From JADJPL01 sp964607915 (GTDB taxonomy: Bacteria; Bacteroidota; Bacteroidia; Chitinophagales; Saprospiraceae), in contig CAZSMU010000133.1 of assembly GCA_964607915.1 (NCBI GenBank), forward strand, positions 1 through 11,109: a DNA stretch of 11,109 nt, read 5' to 3'. Below are positions 7,933-11,109 of the stretch, piece by piece; position 1 is the first letter of the stretch, and every line of letters starts with the position of its first letter. The position numbers were made by a program, and so were the translations under genes. The notes under the pieces are model-generated. The model was not told the DNA's origin. It did no database searches and saw only the letters and a list, made by a program, of their open reading frames with translations.

Positions 7933-9469
7933 TGAAGGGGCAGATGATTTCTTCCATAGAGATACCTCCGTGTTGGAAGGTATTTTTGTAGTAGTTGTTG
8001 AACTGGTTATAGTTGTTGGGATATAGGAAGAACACGTCTTCTTTGGCAAAAATATAGCTTGAGCTGACATTGGGTCGCGGCAATTTTGCCTGACCGGGGT
8101 CTCGTATTTCGAGTACATCCCGGCGTTCGTACTGTAGGTTTCTCCCGGATTTATAGCGAAGGTTGGTAGTGGTTTCCCGGTCTCCGACTACTTTGGAGGG
8201 GGTATTGACGCGTATGGTGCCGTGGTCGGTCGTTACGAAAAGTTGCACATCGCGTTCGGCGATGCGTTGGAGGGCGCCCCAGAGCGGTGAGTTTTCAAAC
8301 CAGGACCGGGTCAGGGAGCGGTACGCTTTTTCATCGCCGGCGAGTTCTTTGAGGACTTCCATTTCGGTGCGGGCGTGGGAGAGCATGTCTATGAAGTTAT
8401 AGACGATGACGGTGAGGTCATTTTTGAGGTAGTTGAGGGCGTTTTCCTGAAGCTGTCGGGCGTAGTTGGAGTTGGTGACCTTTATGTAATCGAATTTGAT
8501 TTCCCGGCGGAAGGTCTTTCGGATCAGTTCGGAGAGGAGTTGGTCTTCAAATTGGTTTTTCCCTCCTTCTTCGTTATCGTTGCGCCACCAGTCTGGATGG
8601 GCGCGGTCGATTTCGGAGGGCATCATACCGGCGAAGATGGCATTTCGGCTATACTGGGTAGAAGTAGGCAAGATGCTAAAGAAGAAGTCTTCCTCTTCGA
8701 GGCGGAATGCTTCGCTGAGGATAGGTTCTATGATACGCCACTGGTCGTAGCGGAGGTTGTCGAGCAGGAGGAAGATAGTGGGCACGGAGGTATCCACTTT
8801 TGGAAAGACCTTGCTGCGCAGGAGATTGTCGGACATGACGGGGCCGGGTTGCTGATGTTGCACCCAGGAGACGTAATGTTGGGCGATATATTTGCAGAAA
8901 GCGGCATTTGCATCCCGTTTCTGGTCGGTCAGGATTTCGGCCATTTCGAAGGAATTGGACTGGTCTATTTTGATTTCCCAGTTGATGATTTTCCGGTAGA
9001 AATCCACCCATTCCTTGTAATCGAGGCCGCTATTGATTTGGCTGAATATTTCGCGGAACTCCATCCGGTAGTCGGAGGAAGTTTTTTCCTTAATCAGGCG
9101 TTTGTTGTCTATGATTTTCTTTAAAGTCAGGAGGATTTGGTTGGGGTTGACGGGTTTGATGAGGTAGTCGCTGATTTGGGATCCGAGGGCTTCTTCCATG
9201 ACGGTTTCCGCCTCGTTTTTGGTAATCATGACGACGGGCATATTGGGGTTGGTCGCTTTGAGGCGGGCGAGGGTTTCAAGTCCGGTGATGCCGGGCATGC
9301 TTTCATCGAGGAAAACAATGTCAATGGCTTTGTTGGATTCGCACTCATCGAGGGCGTCGTGGCCGTTGGTCACCTGGATGACTTCATAGCCTTTTTTTTC
9401 CAGGAAGAGGAGCTGAGGTTTGAGCAATTCGATTTCGTCATCTGCCCAGAGGATGGTGATTTTTTCCAT
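7913..9469 (-). CDS. porX: PorX-type response regulator with PglZ (alkaline-phosphatase-like) effector domain
   Basis: The 518-residue length and domain order match PorX, which works with the sensor PorY and sigma factor SigP to control type IX secretion genes. Its PglZ domain has been described as a zinc-dependent oligonucleotide phosphodiesterase. Receiver domain, residues 1-120: acidic pair D10/D11, phospho-acceptor D55 (IVFLDESMPG), T83 and K105 (DYLIKP). A helical linker covers ~121-225. PglZ domain, ~228-518: D237 (FLLLDNLRYDQW), the likely nucleophile T271 (PTSTQYSRNAIFAG), D361 and H365 (NFIDMLSH), D415/H416 (TTDHGT) and H500 (FQHGG). These make up the full two-metal set of the alkaline phosphatase superfamily, so the enzyme looks active. 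Start is ATG 9467-9469, stop TAG 7913-7915. The gene is divergent from the HD-domain gene, a pairing I recall as common in Bacteroidota. Palindromic element C lies about 40 bases upstream. Confidence 0.95.
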   Translation of the reverse strand: MEKITILWADDEIELLKPQLLFLEKKGYEVIQVTNGHDALDECESNKAIDIVFLDESMPGITGLETLARLKATNPNMPVVMITKNEAETVMEEALGSQISDYLIKPVNPNQILLTLKKIIDNKRLIKEKTSSDYRMEFREIFSQINSGLDYKEWVDFYRKIINWEIKIDQSNSFEMAEILTDQKRDANAAFCKYIAQHYVSWVQHQQPGPVMSDNLLRSKVFPKVDTSVPTIFLLLDNLRYDQWRIIEPILSEAFRLEEEDFFFSILPTSTQYSRNAIFAGMMPSEIDRAHPDWWRNDNEEGGKNQFEDQLLSELIRKTFRREIKFDYIKVTNSNYARQLQENALNYLKNDLTVIVYNFIDMLSHARTEMEVLKELAGDEKAYRSLTRSWFENSPLWGALQRIAERDVQLFVTTDHGTIRVNTPSKVVGDRETTTNLRYKSGRNLQYERRDVLEIRDPGQAKLPRPNVSSSYIFAKEDVFFLYPNNYNQFNNYYKNTFQHGGISMEEIICPFIRMRSK

Positions 9470-9509
9470 AGTTGCTATTGCGTTCTGCGAACTGGTTTGA
9501 CGGACTTAT

Positions 9510-9587
9510 TAGACTTGTTGCGCGGGGGATGATCGCGGGGTCAAAAAGTTCTTTTTCCCTCCTCGCCGACCCCGTGCAAAAAGTCTA
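9510..9587. repeat. Palindromic element C, between porX and the HD gene
   Basis: GACTTGTTGCGCGGGG (9512-9527) pairs with CCCCGTGCAAAAAGTC (9570-9585) with one mismatch and one G-T pair; two flanking pairs extend it to 9510-9587. An inner hairpin AAAAAG-TT-CTTTTT (9543-9556) is also present. ATCGCGGGGT (9532-9541) is identical to element B. On the minus strand it reads CTTTTTGACCC (9548 to 9538), identical to element A's 5088-5098. Confidence 0.75.
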
Positions 9588-9612
9588 TTTAGGTGGTTCC
9601 TAACATTAAGTA

Positions 9613-9625
9613 TAATTTTTGGGGT
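9613..9625 (+). promoter_or_regulatory. Promoter-like box upstream of the HD gene
   Basis: TAATTTTTGGGGT differs by a single extra T from TAATTTTGGGGT at the tatC promoter (6571-6582). It lies 109 bases before the chosen ATG, which would imply a long leader. The -7 consensus spacing is off by one base and no -33 box is clear, so this is weak. Confidence 0.22.
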
Positions 9626-9734
9626 AATATTGTTTACCAACAGATAAAAAAAGCGTTTCGTATATCGGGTTTGTGTTGGGAAGGGGGCTATTTCTAGTTC
9701 AAGAGGTCTTTTGATAGATGGAAAACGAGCAACT

Positions 9735-10955
9735 ATGGCGAGGGAAAAAATATTCAACGATCCGGTCTATGGGTTCATTAATATTCCTTACGGGGTCATT
9801 TTCGACTTGATCGAGCACCCTTATTTTCAGCGTCTGCGGCGGATTAAGCAGGTGAGTCTGTCGCACTACGTCTATCCGGGGGCTTTGCACACGCGTTTCC
9901 ATCATGCCCTTGGGGCCTTACATCTGATGACGCAGGCGATTGGGGTCTTGCGGGGCAAGGGAGTGGACATAACAGAGGAGGAAGCGACAGCGGCCTCTAT
10001 TGCCATCTTGCTGCACGACATCGGCCACGGCCCTTTTTCCCATACGCTGGAGCACACCCTTATCGCGGTTCCGCACGAGCGCCTGTCGGAGTTGTTTATG
10101 GAAGCGCTGGACGAGGAGTTTGGGGGCGCGTTGCACCTTGCGCTTGCCATTTTCAAAGACCGATACCCTAAAAAATTTTTACACCAGCTCGTTTCCGGGC
10201 AGTTGGACATGGACCGGATGGATTATTTGAGCCGGGACAGCTTTTTCACGGGCGTCCACGAGGGTGTAATTGGGTATGACCGCATCATCAAAATGCTGGC
10301 GGTATACGATAACGAACTGGTGGTGGAGGAGAAAGGGATTTATTCCATTGAAAAGTTCCTGATTGCCCGGCGCTTGATGTACTGGCAGGTCTATTTGCAC
10401 AAAACGGTGGTCTCTGCCGAACAGATGCTGATACAAGTATTGCGGAGGGCACGACACCTTGCGTTAGCGGGAGTGGAGCTGCCCTGTCCGCCCAACCTGT
10501 GGTATTTTATCCGGCACGAGGTATGCGAAGCGGATTTTGAGAAAGACGGCAATCGTTTGTTGGCCTATTTTGCATCCCTAGATGATTACGACGTTTTTTC
10601 GGCGGTAAAATCGTGGATCAATGCAGAAGACCGCTGCTTATCCTATCTTTCCTATGGCATGATTCACAGAAAGTTGTTCAAGTTGGAATTTTCGGCACAG
10701 CCCTTTTCGGAGACCTATATCAGCAGTTTGCGCGAGCGGCTGGCTACCTGGTGGGGTGGAGTTGACGGCGACCTGGATTACTTGCTGGTCGAGGGCAGAG
10801 AGCGCAACAGTGCGTACGACATAGACAAGGACGAAATCAAAATCCTGTTCAAGAACGGAGCAGTAGGGCCCATGTCGAAGAGCGAGGACTTTGAGGTGCG
10901 CGCCCGACCGGTAGAGAAGTATTATGTGTGGTATCCGAAGGAACTGAAGAAATAG
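9735..10955 (+). CDS. HD-domain phosphohydrolase (SAMHD1/dGTPase-like)
   Basis: A 406-residue cytoplasmic protein of the HD superfamily. The opening FNDPVYGFINIPYGVIFDLI, then HPYFQRLRRIKQ and YPGALHTRFHHALG (48-60), is typical of the SAMHD1/dNTP triphosphohydrolase-like branch. Likely metal ligands are H57 (TRFHH), H94/D95 (ILLHDIGHGPFSH) and D160 (QLDMDRMDYLSRD), all present, so activity is expected. Family members remove triphosphate from dNTPs; the actual substrate of this Bacteroidota group is not established by sequence. The later region (~205-240, IEKFLIARRLMYWQVYLHKT) also fits the family. The ATG at 9735 is preferred because the family pattern begins directly after it; an in-frame TTG at 9711 would add only eight residues. 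Stop is TAG 10953-10955. It is divergent from porX. In several Bacteroidota, as I recall, lpxD sits at its other side, but the window ends before that can be seen. Confidence 0.92.
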   Translation: MAREKIFNDPVYGFINIPYGVIFDLIEHPYFQRLRRIKQVSLSHYVYPGALHTRFHHALGALHLMTQAIGVLRGKGVDITEEEATAASIAILLHDIGHGPFSHTLEHTLIAVPHERLSELFMEALDEEFGGALHLALAIFKDRYPKKFLHQLVSGQLDMDRMDYLSRDSFFTGVHEGVIGYDRIIKMLAVYDNELVVEEKGIYSIEKFLIARRLMYWQVYLHKTVVSAEQMLIQVLRRARHLALAGVELPCPPNLWYFIRHEVCEADFEKDGNRLLAYFASLDDYDVFSAVKSWINAEDRCLSYLSYGMIHRKLFKLEFSAQPFSETYISSLRERLATWWGGVDGDLDYLLVEGRERNSAYDIDKDEIKILFKNGAVGPMSKSEDFEVRARPVEKYYVWYPKELKK

Positions 10956-10970
10956 GCTTATTTGTTTTGA

Positions 10971-11023
10971 ACGCGCATTGAGAACCAATTTTCGCAAAGC
11001 GAAAATTGGTTCTCAATGCGCGT
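10971..11023 (+). terminator. Perfect 25-bp hairpin after the HD gene, probable terminator (element D)
   Basis: 10971-10995 (starting ACGCGCATTGAGAACC) is perfectly complementary to 10999-11023 around the loop AAA. A one-base bulge allows TTG upstream to pair with CAA downstream, lengthening the stem. It begins 15 bases after the stop codon, the position of a terminator, but no T run follows on the plus strand (CAAGAAATG). The stem is much longer than usual for an intrinsic terminator. It does not share sequence with elements A-C. From 11024 to the end I see no supported feature. Confidence 0.55.
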
Positions 11024-11109
11024 CAAGAAATGAAAGTTCCTGCCGGGGGCAAAGAATGATCTTTCCGTGCAAACTGGGGGAATGCCGTGGTACAGAAAGA
11101 TTTCACATC

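Noticed and set aside
8375..9124. Long plus-strand open frame of 249 codons, and the next one at 9137-9532
   Set aside because: Both lie opposite porX. Their composition is Val/Phe/Glu/Gly-rich with no recognisable domain, while the minus strand encodes a complete receiver-PglZ protein.
9623..9638. Small inverted repeat GGTAA...TTACC upstream of the HD gene
   Set aside because: Only 5 bp per arm in an AT-rich spacer; expected by chance.
9711..9734. TTG start for the HD gene
   Set aside because: The ATG at 9735 starts right at the family's conserved N-terminus; the upstream eight codons add nothing recognisable.
11058..11109. Short frame starting with ATG and open to the window end
   Set aside because: Only 18 codons are visible with no recognisable similarity; it cannot be told from chance.

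Overview
This window most likely comes from a Bacteroidota chromosome, probably class Saprospiria. The evidence is two secreted proteins ending in the gliding-motility-associated (CHU_C, type IX secretion system type B) C-terminal domain, a PorX-type response regulator/PglZ protein, SprB-type repeats, a TatC with a long Cys-containing first periplasmic loop, no clear Shine-Dalgarno sequences, and one sequence resembling a Bacteroidota -7 box. The phylum is well supported; the class is inference from overall architecture.

Layout. At 1-299 is the 3' end of a gene whose visible part is a 17-serine run, encoded by a pure TCT microsatellite, followed by a SPOR domain. At 544-5044 (+) is a giant cell-surface protein: signal peptide, cohesin-like domain, ten recognisable SprB-like repeats, a 100-N assembly gap (4411-4510) and a type B sorting domain. 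The gap breaks the apparent frame, but the gene is continuous if the true gap is a multiple of 3. Convergent with it at 5126-6352 (-) is a LamG-domain secreted protein with the same type of C-terminal signal. An 81-base spacer holding a perfect 27-bp inverted repeat separates the two stop codons. At 6600-7932 (+) are tatC and a small two-helix membrane protein with a PH-like tail, probably one operon. At 7913-9469 (-) is porX, whose 3' end overlaps the small membrane gene by 20 bp. At 9735-10955 (+) is an HD-domain (SAMHD1/dGTPase-like) hydrolase, divergent from porX and followed by a perfect 25-bp hairpin.

Themes. Much of the window concerns protein export and the cell surface: two T9SS type B cargoes, the T9SS regulator PorX and the Tat translocase core. 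No T9SS machinery gene and no PorP/SprF partner is visible. PorX has a complete receiver domain and a full set of alkaline-phosphatase-superfamily metal ligands; the adjacent HD protein has a full HD metal set. The two nucleotide-active enzymes share one divergent control region.

The most interesting structure outside the genes is a three-copy family of intergenic imperfect palindromes of about 63-78 bp (5060-5122, 6459-6536, 9510-9587). They share ends of the form GACTTGyTGCG...CGCAACAAGTC and an inner CTTTTTGACCC core. Two copies lie upstream of tatC and the HD gene, each followed by nearly the same promoter-like string TAATTTT(T)GGGGT. No tRNA, rRNA, CRISPR array or transposase gene was seen.
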